Source: Gonapodya prolifera JEL478 (lineage: Eukaryota > Monoblepharomycota > Monoblepharidomycetes > Monoblepharidales > Gonapodyaceae). Taken from it: DNA of 64,000 nucleotides. The DNA lies in contig KQ965867.1 in assembly GCA_001574975.1 (NCBI GenBank), positions 1 to 64,000 of the forward strand, in the 5' to 3' direction. Both the position numbers and the translations under genes were made by a program. The notes below the pieces were generated by a model, which ran no database searches, was not told where the DNA came from, and saw nothing but the letters and a program-made list of their open reading frames with translations. Numbering within the stretch: position 1 is the first letter of the stretch; each line of letters opens with the position of its first letter. This document shows positions 33,201 through 42,912 of this stretch, piece after piece.

Positions 33201-34169
33201 GCGAGAGAGAGGCAGAGGAAAGGGCAAGGAGGGAACGGGAGGAGGGGGAGAGGAGGGGGAGGGAGGAGGGTGAAAAGGTGCGATCGCCGACCGGGGACTA
33301 CGGGGTGCGAAAGTGTAGTCCAGTCTCACGTACAACCCCCGCCAGTCCTTCGCCGCCACCCGATCATCCCTCCTACGCGACCTCCACCACACCCAATCCC
33401 TCCTCTCCCAGCTCGAATCCTCCCACTCGCTCGCCCTGACCCAACTCCGCCGCGAACACGATGCGCGCACCTCGGCCCTGCGCGCTCAACTCGCCGCGGA
33501 GCAGGACCTGCGCAGACAAGAAGCCAGCGCGGCTGCGAGTCGTGCTGCGGGGCTTGAGGTGGAGTTTGAGCGGTTTAGGGGAGTTGCGGAGGAAAGTGTG
33601 GGGGATGCGGGACGGAGGGCCAAGGATGCGGAAACGAGGGCCAGGAGGGCGGAGGAGGAATTGTCGAGGGCGATGGAGACGGTCAAAGTGGATTGTGAGG
33701 AGCGGGCCGGGTTGATTGGCACGATTGAGAAGTTGAGGGCGAGGTTGGCCGAGGGTGGTGGAAGAGGGGGAGCAGTGCAGCCGGGAGTGGGAAACGGTAG
33801 CGGTGGTGGTCAGGGGTGGGGTGCAAGGACGCCGGCGACCTTGGCGCAACGGAGTGTCACGGCAAGGATCGGTCGACCCACTCTCTCGTCCAGCAACGTC
33901 GACACCAACGCGGCTCGGCGGGGTATCGAACCCGTCTTCCCTTCCACCCCCTGTACCACTCTCGCGTGGCCCTTCGCGCACGCCCGATTTGGAGAGTGAG
34001 GCAGTCGAGGGCGCATTTGAGAGGATGGCGGGGGCCGTGGCGGCTGTGAGGGCAAGGACGGTGAGGAGGGGGAGAGGGAGGTAGGTATGGAAAGCTGGGG
34101 AGACCCGTGGTTTCGATGGTGACGCCTACATGGTGTTGGTGCAGGACACGTGTGAATTTGAAGGACTGA
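30242..34169 (+). CDS. Large coiled-coil protein with N-terminal CxxCG motif
   Basis: Ten or more exons encode a protein dominated by long coiled coils. The N-terminal ~120 residues are Ser/Pro/Ala-rich. Then comes DATACRYCGVSYLLLHEVER with a CxxC and a helix, followed by continuous heptad sequence (LAELERLVSSKTAEIHKTKR; REEARTEGREEAKGEFLTAQ; ERVEDIVKEARREERDRCER; RRQEASAAASRAAGLEVEFE). Exon joins all keep phase until about 33,915, where a one-base shift is needed to reach the last part (ESEAVEGAFERMAGAVAAVR) and a small final exon (RTRVNLKD). The CxxCGxSYLxLHE element recalls animal LEKR1-type coiled-coil proteins; this is from memory, not a search. If right it would suggest a centriole or cilium role. 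Two of the introns (30758-31096, 31535-31839) are long and carry the GC-rich intronic repeat. Confidence 0.75.
30758..31096 (+). repeat. Long intron made of the GC-rich intronic repeat
   Basis: A 339-base intron (KLVGLE|HYAEE) with donor gtaagt and acceptor ccacag. It holds two tandem diverged units: ccgaggcctaagcgcgcagc followed by gctgaccgaggctg and ggccggaggcga, then ccgagacctaggcgcccagc followed by gctgaccgaggcc and ctggaggcgaaattg, with gcggagcggaatactctcgc near the end. The same words occur in the introns at 31535, 43323 and 45744. Confidence 0.8.
31535..31839 (+). repeat. Long intron with the GC-rich intronic repeat
   Basis: A 305-base intron (GEISQ|A|LAAFPTH; donor gtgagt, acceptor cacaag). 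Its middle (about 31,575-31,690) reads gcgagcgacggagcgagcag, then gcactgaccgaggctgtccg and cccgaggcgaattacctg. The right part is unrelated C-rich sequence, so the repeat occupies only part of the intron. Confidence 0.75.
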
Positions 34170-35371
34170 CGTCAATCAATTGAATGGTATTTTGGTAAAA
34201 TATAACATTGTGGCATTGCTTTTTTAAACCATGTATTGTTGTCATGTAAGAAAAAGAAACTTTACGTTAAGAACTGAGCCGCTTCGGCCAGCAACTTATG
34301 TAATACGGATGCAACAGCCAGCAAAAACAAATTGAACAAACTGAATAAAAATTGCTGCTATACAAAGCGCGCCCGCCGTGTGTCCCTTGTCTGCTGCGTA
34401 ACTCAAACATGTGGTTATCGCAACGTCACCCATCCCTGCATCCCCGAGCTGTTCCCCGCTTGGTTACACGCGGCGAGTATACTACCATAAAATGGCGAAA
34501 AAAAACCTGTTGCGACCCTGGTTATTTCTCTGAAAGGGTGCCGGCACGGGAGTTGGTGGCCGGTGAAGGCGCTCTGATATTGGTGTGCGACAAAACAAAT
34601 CAAGGAGGGGAGAGCTCACACTGCAACCTAACAAGAGCAGCCTGCAACCAGCTGAATGAGACATATAAGTGCTCAGAGCGTTGCAAAGAATCCCAGGGAA
34701 ACAACAGGCCCCAGTGTTCCAGAAGGAGCTTCAGCAGCACGAATCAAAGGAATCAATTGGAAAGCCAGTGATGCCAGTACGAGGCTAACCAAAGCAATGA
34801 GCATGAACTATGCCAACGGTCCCGAACGATGGTCAGAAGTTGCAAAGACTGTTGCGTCTCCGGTCGAGTTCCCCTCACCGCGCAGGACTTGGAGGGCGGA
34901 TAGAATAGCTCAACAGATAACTGAATTAAAATCTTGAAATGTGAAAATGTTGAAACGTCGAATTGTTCAGTGCGAATCAGGCGCTGCGGCCGCATGTGGA
35001 CGTCAAATATCCGGCCATTCAGCCGAACACTCTCTCCGTGCAATCGTTTCGCAATCGACATCGCGACAGCGTGTGCTCGCAGGTGTCGTGTGGCTACTCC
35101 AGACGTGGAGGGGCGGGAAGAAGAGACTGGATTTCGCGGCGAGAGGCAAAAATAACTTGTTGACTGCGATGCTGCACTTACTCGATGGACGGGGAGCGCA
35201 ACAAGCTCGTCTGTGGTGTGGAATCAGCAGAGATCGAGGGCGTGAGCAGAGAGCGGAATGACACTGGCGCGCGGAAACGGGAGTGGCGCTCGAGGGGTAC
35301 GTGCTGGTTGTCAATTGAAAGAAGCATCCGTCGAGGGATCTGCATCAAAAAGGTGTTTTAAATGACGAGCT

Positions 35372-35612
35372 GATCATCCACGCCAATCTCCACGCCCTTT
35401 TCACGACATACACCACACCCACTCCCTCCTCAGTCCTTTCGCAAGTCGAATCATGCCACTCGCTGGCACTAACCCACCACCAACCTCCGTCTGAAAACCG
35501 ATATGCTTACGCCTTTGCCCATTCGCGCTCGGCTTCCTGCGGAACGGACTTGCGCAGGCAGGACGCAAGCTCGGCTGCCAGACGTGTTGCGGGACGGGGA
35601 GCCGTTGATGCA
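35372..35612 (+). pseudogene. Decayed copy of an exon block of the coiled-coil gene
   Basis: The DNA resembles 33,350-33,562, an internal exon of the coiled-coil gene. Compare caccacacccactccctcct with caccacacccaatccctcct, ccactcgctggcactaaccc with ccactcgctcgccctgaccc, and acttgcgcaggcaggacgca with acctgcgcagacaagaagcc. Stops and small gaps abolish the frame. It is a truncated duplicate about 1.2 kb beyond the end of the parent gene. Confidence 0.65.
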
Positions 35613-36239
35613 CCGGCTTGATTCACGACGGCGACACTGATAAAATAACGTTTCACGACATGACGATAAGATAATCATTTCAAAGCACGAGCAAAGACAG
35701 CAACATCAATCATCCTCAAGATATGAATTGGCCACAGTGATATACACTCCTGCAATTCCAAGATTACGACCAAAATGTAGGATCGAGTTCAAATTCAATG
35801 CACGCTGTGTGAATGAAACGTTTGGCCAGTGAAACCAAAGGGGTACAAATGCTCTCACTTTTTCCTTGCAGTGGTCAAAAAACTTGAAGTGTTTCTGATT
35901 CAGCGAAAGGAACATTGTAAAAGAGAAAAAGGAATTCTGGAGCAGGATTTGGAAAATGAACCTCAAAACCCCACAGGATCTGTTCACACCTAAATAGGAG
36001 TTTCTTTTCCGCCAATCTGTGTGATCCAAAACAGTTCAAATGTGGTGGTGATCTTGCAATGCAAATGCTACACAATCTGGATTCTCTCTCACAATGTCAG
36101 AGGCAACTGCTGAGCGTAGTTTGGAACCATATTCACCATGGGAGCAAAATAAAATGTAAAAACCACTTCAGGCAAAGTCTTTTCATGGAGGAGACTTGGT
36201 TTTACTAATAGAGCAGTGTTTACAGGGAGATGCCTCTCC

Positions 36240-37360
36240 TAGACCATTGTCAGTGAACTAATGGGTGCTCTTTGAACCACGGCAGGTCTCCAAGGCACAG
36301 AGTTTGTCCCAAAAGAGACTTGCAGCACACTCTGAGATGTGTGAACTCACAGATGAAATGCTATGCACATGATGCCTTTTATCAGTCCTAAAAAGAAGTA
36401 AATGTGCTGTAAAAAAAGATACAATTGCAGTAAAGGAAGTATTCTGGTGGGGAACAGGGAAAACAAACGTGGAAAATGGCATTGATATTACATGATGAAA
36501 CCTGAAGCTTCATGTGTCTCATGAAGAAGGCCCTAACACAAAACAAGTGGTATAATAAATAATTATCAGAGTAAAAATAAGAGGGGGATGTTCAAGCTTT
36601 CCACCCTCAGATTATTTGGGCACTATGGTGACCAGGTGAAGGCACTTGGTGAACTGAAGTCTAATCAGGGGCAAATACCACTGGAAGTCTTCTATCAGTC
36701 CAAAAAGAAGTGTATAAGCTGCCCCCAAAAGAGCACACAATGACAGGAAAGAAAATTTTCTGAATGGGAACAGCAGGGACAATGCACTTAATGACACGTC
36801 ATCACGTCATCATCAAAAAACACTTTGGAGGTAATTCACACCTATCAACTGGCAGAGCAATGTCACTTTTGATTACTCTAAAAGGGTCTTGTTGAGCACT
36901 CCTCTGACCTTGAACAACAGTACTGATGTCAGGAGAGCAAGTGGGCCAGGTGTGCTCAAGAGCTCATAGCCCTCCAGGTCCTGCAAAAATGATAGCTCAT
37001 AATTGACAAAGACAGCTGCAATCAAGTTGATGAATAAAATTCCAAGGTAATGAGGTAATATCATGGCAAATGACACTTTGGCTGGGCAGAGTGAAGCAGA
37101 GCAAATACCAGTGCCTTTTTTTCTCTTAACAGTCCAGGAAAGAAACATGATGGTTTATGCAAAGAGCATGCAATTGTGGGGGGAAAAAGGGTTAGGGATG
37201 GCAAAACATCAAATGAACTGTTCAATGGTGGCACTGTCAATTTTGTTGCAACTTGAAACACTTCATGTGGTTGTGTGCACTGTACAAGACGATTTTATAA
37301 TGAGAATGAAAGGAGGAGGAAAACATTCACACTCAGTTTATTGGGGCAGCATGGTTCTGC
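36240..37360. repeat. AT-rich block with divergent internal repeats
   Basis: Several words recur with changes: tatcagtcctaaaaagaagt (36,381) and tatcagtccaaaaagaagtg (36,692); ggggcaaataccactgg (36,667) and agagcaaataccagtgc (37,096); ccctcagattatttgggcac (36,604) and cactcagtttattggggcag (37,329); gggaacaggg and gggaacagcaggg. A related piece with atgacacgtcatcatcaaa appears beyond the LTR candidate at ~37,757. Unit order is not perfectly regular, so it may be a rearranged old element. Confidence 0.5.
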
Positions 37361-37362
37361 AG

Positions 37363-37607
37363 TGTCACGGTATTGACACTCCCATGAAGGACCGGTTGCT
37401 GGCTGAAGGGCCTTACGCCAAATGGTAGGGCGCTAATAGGGTAATACGCACGTATGCGTGCACCTAGGCCAGGGCGCCACCCTGCAACGCACTACTATTT
37501 AAGCCGTTGCCTTTAGTCAAAGATAGATCTAAGATCATAACCAGACAATACACTGATATCTTCGCCTATTCTATCACTAGCCCCACTTGTCAGTGACAGT
37601 ACCGTCA
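37363..37607. mobile_element. Solo LTR candidate (Ty3-like), fossil
   Basis: A ~245-base GC-balanced island in AT-rich DNA. It begins TGTCACGGTATTGACA and ends in a partly complementary TGACAGTACCGTCA. Inside it carries a TATA-like tatttaag followed by a CAGACAATACAC-type stretch, as in LTR promoters. No second LTR or coding remnant is seen beside it, and no clear target-site duplication was found. Solo LTRs of this kind arise by recombination between the two ends of a retrotransposon. Age unknown. Confidence 0.45.
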
Positions 37608-38274
37608 CGGCGGATCGTGATGAACAGGCGAAGGGCAAACAGGAACAACTGGAAGCCTTACATTAGTTTAAAATTATGCATGTAAGCTTTTCAAAACAAG
37701 CACGTGGCATCAGGATAGGAAATTTCCCGAAGGCAGCGGGGAAAACAAATGTGCAAAAATGACACGTCATCATCAAAGATTCCTGTTGAGGGAATCCACA
37801 TCCACCAACAGCTTCAGCAATAACATTTTCAACCACTCTTGCAAGATCCTGTTTATGCGCTCTTCAGACCCACGAAGCCGTATCAGGAAGCCTCAGGACT
37901 CAGGAAAGATAGACTGGGCTCAAGAGCTCCCCGCCGCACGCTTCCTACAAAATTGGCAGCCAACAATCAAATGGGTAAAAAACGGTATGATCGACATGTA
38001 TTTGAGGGGTAGATTTGTGCTTCGCGTTTCGGAGATGTAGGTAAGTTCTGAAAGGTGGCAATCGGAACCCAAACACGTAATGGACAAGCTCTTCACTCAC
38101 AAGGAATGAAAAATTCAAATTCTGTTATTCCACAACAATCATGCATCACAAATCATGCAATACGATGTGCCGACCAAAAGAAAAGACCAATTCATTGGTA
38201 TTCCAACTCCCCCAAAATCCCACCCAATCAACGCCCCCATTCCTTTCTTCCAATGCAAGTCTACTTCACTCTCC

Positions 38275-38961
38275 TCACACTGCACTCGCCACCAAGCTCC
38301 CTCCCACCTTGCCATCAACGGCGCCCGCGCCCTTGGTTGCCTTCTCCTCGGCCTCGTGCGCCTCACGGAGGACCTCCATGAGAGCGTCGTACAGGCCAGA
38401 CGGGTCGGCGCCGACGACGGTGCGCACGTGCCGGTTGGCGAGGTGGATGTGGAAAGAGGGGAGGTTCTGGTGTGGTGAGGAGGCCGAAGGACGAAGACAT
38501 GAACATCAAGGGGAGGAGGGACGAGACCGTTATAGAATGAGTTTACGGTATCAAAATGGCTCACGACATATACGCACCGACACGCCGCGCTCCTTGGCCA
38601 GGTCGGGGAGCAGACCCACGTCCACGCTCACGAAGTTGGCCACGGGCGCAAAGTCACGCGAGAGCTGGTCGATGGCAGGCCGGACACGGCTGCAGGCACC
38701 GCACCAGGCTAGTGGAGGCAGGCAGAGAGGAAGGAGGGTCAGGAAGGGCGGTCATAGAGAATGAGGAAGGGGGAACGAACCTGCGCAGTATTCCTGTTGC
38801 CGTGGTTCACAGACGATAGGTTGATTGTGTTGATTAGAGGAGAAGCGCGGGCAGCATTGCGAGATTGGAGCGGAAGAGTGACTCACCACGACGACAACCT
38901 TGTCCGCGCAGTCCAGCTCTCTGAGCAAGTCCTTGCGCGTCTCGACGTCAATGATTGGCAT
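38275..38961 (-). CDS. Thioredoxin-like protein
   Basis: Predicted small dithiol oxidoreductase of about 130 residues. Exons read MPIIDVETRKDLLRELDCAD plus KVVVV, a 13-base micro-exon (38781-38793) giving EYCA, then AWCGACSRVRPAIDQLSRDF with the active site WCGAC, FVSVDVGLLPDLAKERGVS, then NLPSFHIHLANRHVRTVVGA and a C-terminal helix (GLYDALMEVLREAHEAEEKA). The active site WCGAC replaces the usual WCGPC. The cis-Pro region is NLPSFHI (usually 'PTF'), and the domain is extended by an Ala/Gly-rich tail. All splice sites are GT-AG and phases agree. It is more likely a thioredoxin-like protein with a special partner than the housekeeping thioredoxin. Confidence 0.85.
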
Positions 38962-39749
38962 TCTGAGAATACGAGGTGCTATCTGCGGGTGGGGATTGCG
39001 GGAGAGACCGTCACATGTCAGCCTGGTCATTCCGAGCCCGCACTCCGCTTCTTATCCCTGCCAGGCCGATGAACCCACCGATGCGTGTGCGTCGAGGAGA
39101 GAAGGATAGCAGTCAATCGACTGAGTATTTTGTCTTTGGGTGGGTCGGGGCCTCTGGGCTTCCGGCTTTTCGCTTCAAATGTGGCGGCTGCTTGCGGCGC
39201 TAAGTGGCGCAGCCGGACTTTCCGAAAGGCAGAGGTGGGGGACAATAATGGACGATTCCAGCGAGAAATAACAGTTTAGAGTGTGCCTTGTACGCCACTC
39301 AGTCTGTTTAAAGTTTGTCGGTTACATGACAGGCGGCGGTTGGTCCAACACGACGCAGACATTTGACAGCCCGGTCAGACTAATCGCCCACCGGAAAACA
39401 CAAATGTAAACCAAGCGAGAGAGGGAGAGAAGTCTCGTGGGATCTACATTAATTGTGGTCCATAAGTCGCTGAATCAAAAGAGCCAACCTCGGCAGGCGT
39501 GTCTGGTAAACCACGTTTTGAGTTTATGCGTATTGCGTTCACTTATGAAATGCATCACTGTGCCGTGTGTCTCCTTGTCGGCAACAAGGCGGTGCGTGAA
39601 AAGGAGTTCTCGAGTACAAAGACGGGTCGAGGCCATTTCGAGTCGTGTTGCAGTGCATCACTGCATCAGTGCGTCAGCGACAACGCATCAGCGAGGCCGC
39701 GATCTCGATCACTCACATTCGAAAAGACGCAGAGCTTAAGCACGTCCCC

Positions 39750-41084
39750 TCAAGCTTCCTGCTTCCCCTTTTCTTCATTGTCAGTGCGATCCATCGTTTC
39801 CCAGTCAACATCGCTTCCTCCCCAACTCGACGAACTCCACCTCTCGTCATCCTCCTCGTCTTCTCCTTCCTCCTCGTCTTCTACGTCCCTCCTCGTTTTC
39901 TCCGCCGTTCCCTGCACCTTCAATCTCCTCGCCTTCTTCATCTTCGATGTCAGTCCATGCCCCTTCGTCAACCTCGCTCTCCTTGCTCTTCGTGTCTTTT
40001 CGCCATTCCCTCCAGATTCTTTGATCTCAATCAAGAACTCCGCTCCATGTTCACGTGCGAGGTGGGGCTTCATCAACAAAAACCCTTTGACCATATCGTA
40101 GGCCCCATTCCGTTGGAGAAACTGAAGTTTCTGGGATTCCATCTCGTAAATGTCCAATGCCTCAAGAGCAGTATGCATGGTTTCTTGGAGGAGCTCTTCG
40201 TGTTGTGCCTCCTCATCCCCCTCACTCTGCTCTTCGTCGAAATCCTCATACTCGTCACTGGCAATGTCCTCATTATCCTCATCGTCCTCAATCTTACCCC
40301 CTTGCGCCACTAAGCCATACGCGTCCTGCCCACAGTATTTCCGCTCCATGGCAATGATTGGGCACAGTGTGCTGAAATGTTCCGGCCACAATCCCTTGGT
40401 CGACATCCCCCGCTTCCACTCCTTCAACGTCTCAGGAACCCAGAGCGGAAAACGCGAAGCATCCCAAACGTACACACGCTCGAGCACTTTTTCGCCAAAG
40501 TAGCTCACGCGCGCCTTGCCACCGGGTCCGGGGAACCCATAACCGCAAAAGCAGAAGTGCATAACCGCCATCGCAGGAACGAGGAGATCGAACATGTCGT
40601 CCGCGAGCAACTTTTCTTGCTTGAAAAGTGCCAGCAGGTGGGTTGCCCATGTCTCGCGGTTCGACGTGGAGTCATCGACACCTGCCGCAGGTGGGTCTGG
40701 CCGGCCCATCGTGGCAGGATTCAAAGCAACTTCCACATCCAGCCCTGGTGCGCCAGCAAGGAACCGCGCGCCAACCTTCCGAGCGCCTTCGACGTCGTCG
40801 GCGCATGCAAGGACGAGATCCACCCACTTTGCGAATTCGTCGTCCGTGGAACCGCCCAGGAAGGAAACAAGGTCGGCATCGCTCACGGCCGTCTCGTCGT
40901 GGATGATGGCGGCGAAGAACTTGCTCGTGCGCGATAGGTGGGCGCGGGATGTGAGGCCGAGGTGGGATGCTATGTGTGTGAGGATCTCACGCGGGAGAGA
41001 CGCGAGGAGCGGGGAAGGAGACGGGAGTGAATCAACTCCCGTGACTTCAGAGGGAGGGCCTTGGCGGGCGGACGAGGGGACCAT
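39750..41084 (-). CDS. F-box protein with acidic region
   Basis: Single-exon gene, 444 residues. Near the N-terminus comes LASLPREILTHIASHLGLTS and RAHLSRTSKFFAAII, a good F-box that would bind Skp1 in an SCF ubiquitin ligase. The middle part (ETWATHLLALFKQEKLLADD, FCFCGYGFPGPGGKARVSYF) is unrecognised. It is followed by long acidic stretches (DDEDNEDIASDEYEDFDEEQ) and a basic patch (KTRRARRARLTKG, KMKKARRLKVQG) that may be a nuclear signal, ending in another acidic tail. No introns and no breaks. It differs from the other F-box genes of the window, which lack the acidic tail. Confidence 0.85.
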   Translation of the reverse strand: MVPSSARQGPPSEVTGVDSLPSPSPLLASLPREILTHIASHLGLTSRAHLSRTSKFFAAIIHDETAVSDADLVSFLGGSTDDEFAKWVDLVLACADDVEGARKVGARFLAGAPGLDVEVALNPATMGRPDPPAAGVDDSTSNRETWATHLLALFKQEKLLADDMFDLLVPAMAVMHFCFCGYGFPGPGGKARVSYFGEKVLERVYVWDASRFPLWVPETLKEWKRGMSTKGLWPEHFSTLCPIIAMERKYCGQDAYGLVAQGGKIEDDEDNEDIASDEYEDFDEEQSEGDEEAQHEELLQETMHTALEALDIYEMESQKLQFLQRNGAYDMVKGFLLMKPHLAREHGAEFLIEIKESGGNGEKTRRARRARLTKGHGLTSKMKKARRLKVQGTAEKTRRDVEDEEEGEDEEDDERWSSSSWGGSDVDWETMDRTDNEEKGKQEA

Positions 41085-41866
41085 TGATTGGGAATAAAGA
41101 AGTGTCAGAATATTTGTGCGAGCGAAGGGTCATTTCGTCCACGTCACTTTCACGTCACTACGCTCGTCGGCATGTATCGTCTCCGAAACTTTAATTGTCG
41201 TTAACAGTGATTTCGAAGCCTTCAAGTCTTTCTTCATATTCAGCGTCGACTCATCCAAGTCCAGTCTTCCACCAAATGCGGCGGCAAGAACTCAACACCA
41301 CCCACAGCCAACCGCGACTCTCAAAATGGTTCGATCGGGGCACAATCTATCGATTCCCCGTCAAGTTTCTCATGGTTTTCTTCTTCCGCCCTCCTCCTCG
41401 ACACACTTCAACCCACACACTTCATTCGCGACGGGATGGGAGGGACAGCGGTCTTGTACCTTCTTTAATGCTTACATCTCACTGAACGCACTGGAGGAAA
41501 TGGCGCCAAGAAGTCGTGGGCCGTCTGGACCACAACAAAACGGTCTGGCGCCACCTCGCAGTACCGCTGTTGCCTCCAGACCTGCAAGTGCCGCAATACA
41601 CTCCGGTCCTGCCGGACCACACGCGGTCCTCCGTACATAGACAGCGTCGAGGAGAGACAGGAAGCTATCACAGAGCAAGGAGGTGTCGTTTCAGGGTTGA
41701 GGTGATCAGGGAATGAAACGATGAACTCTGCGCTGGAGTGGCGTGAACTAGTGGACCTTGCGTTTAAATGTCTTTGGAGTCTTGGGAGAGCGCTTTATTT
41801 GGTGTTTTGGTGTTTTGTCAGTGTTTACAGTGTGTAATACTCCGATCCTAATTGGTTGTTTTGTTT

Positions 41867-42090
41867 GCGATATCATGCATGTACAGTACCCAACAAATCA
41901 GCTATATATAGTTACCAACTAATGTGAATATCCTATGAAGTGTCGAGACGCTCGAGGTTTCAAACATGGTCCATTTGTCTGTGATATCATGATTCTTCGA
42001 TATCATGCATATAGTACAGTACCCAAACGGGCCAAATCAGTCGTTTAATTACCGTGAAAAGTCCGAAGTTGCGTGACGCTCGACTGCATC
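41867..42090. repeat. Two-copy direct repeat, ~130 bp spacing
   Basis: cgatatcatgcatgtacagt followed by acccaacaaatcag (41,868) recurs as cgatatcatgcatatagtac followed by agtacccaaacgggccaaat (41,998). Matching ends gacgctcgag and gacgctcgac close each copy. The rest of 41,085-42,912 shows no gene. Confidence 0.65.
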
Positions 42091-42912
42091 GTTTATCCGG
42101 CTATGAGGTCGTGCGAGGGAGGTTTCACGCGGACGGGGACAGGGATCAACTGCATGATCGCTGTGATACAAAGGCAACGAAGAAAAATATATGGCGTCTT
42201 CACACATAGGCACTGTTCGGTCCATCATGCTGCATCATTCTTTGTCACATGGACTTCGAATGCAGATACGAGGGGTATTGTGTGCGGTACGGGATGTGAA
42301 GAGGCAAGTTTCCCAGCGGAAGCAGCAGGCGCACAACGCTGCTCTAGTCGCGCCTGCAACAGGGATGCAGCGATCACACTGACCACCCGGGAAAGAAGTG
42401 CTTGCGCCCCCACCCGTTAAAAGATCGAGTATCGACGGGCACGCTGTTCTGACATAGGGAATACAAATGTATCTTGAATTTGTGACGGAAATGATGCTCT
42501 CGAGCTCCGCTGAATGATGCAACTTCAATTGTTGGGTGATGCAGCAGCGATTACAAAAGGGAAATAAAGCAACAGGCATTATGATCACTTGCCGAATCAT
42601 TGCTTGTCCCAAAAGGTTTACTACCATTGTATGCGGAGTTGGAAGATGGCTGTGCCCTGGGGAACCGAGAGGCGCGCTCCGCTGCACTGGTAGGGAAGTG
42701 CAGCAACGATGCGCAGTCGGTGACGGATTTCGGAAGAAATGTGTGCGCGTGAGGGAGAGAGAGTTAGGACCAACAAGCCAGCTGGGATAAGAGAATATAT
42801 GGAATTGTGGACGGGATTACAGTGTTTCGAAATTCCATAAGGCGGGATTGTACCATTACATAAGAGTCGGAACACTTTTCCCAAACACACACACGCACTC
42901 GCATCCCCACAA
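42091..42912. other. Intergenic, nothing recognised
   Basis: Short shadow frames only. The last ~100 bases are the promoter and leader of the thiolase gene (cacacacacgcactcgcatccccacaa just before the ATG). Confidence 0.5.

Larger units (their letters stand above)
34170..38274. other. Gene-poor, partly AT-rich region
   Basis: No intact gene. From the left: unremarkable sequence, the decayed exon copy (35372-35612), an AT-rich block (about 35,640-37,360) with divergent repeats, a solo-LTR candidate (37363-37607), and the 3' flank of the thioredoxin-like gene. Base composition changes sharply at ~35,640. Confidence 0.6.
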
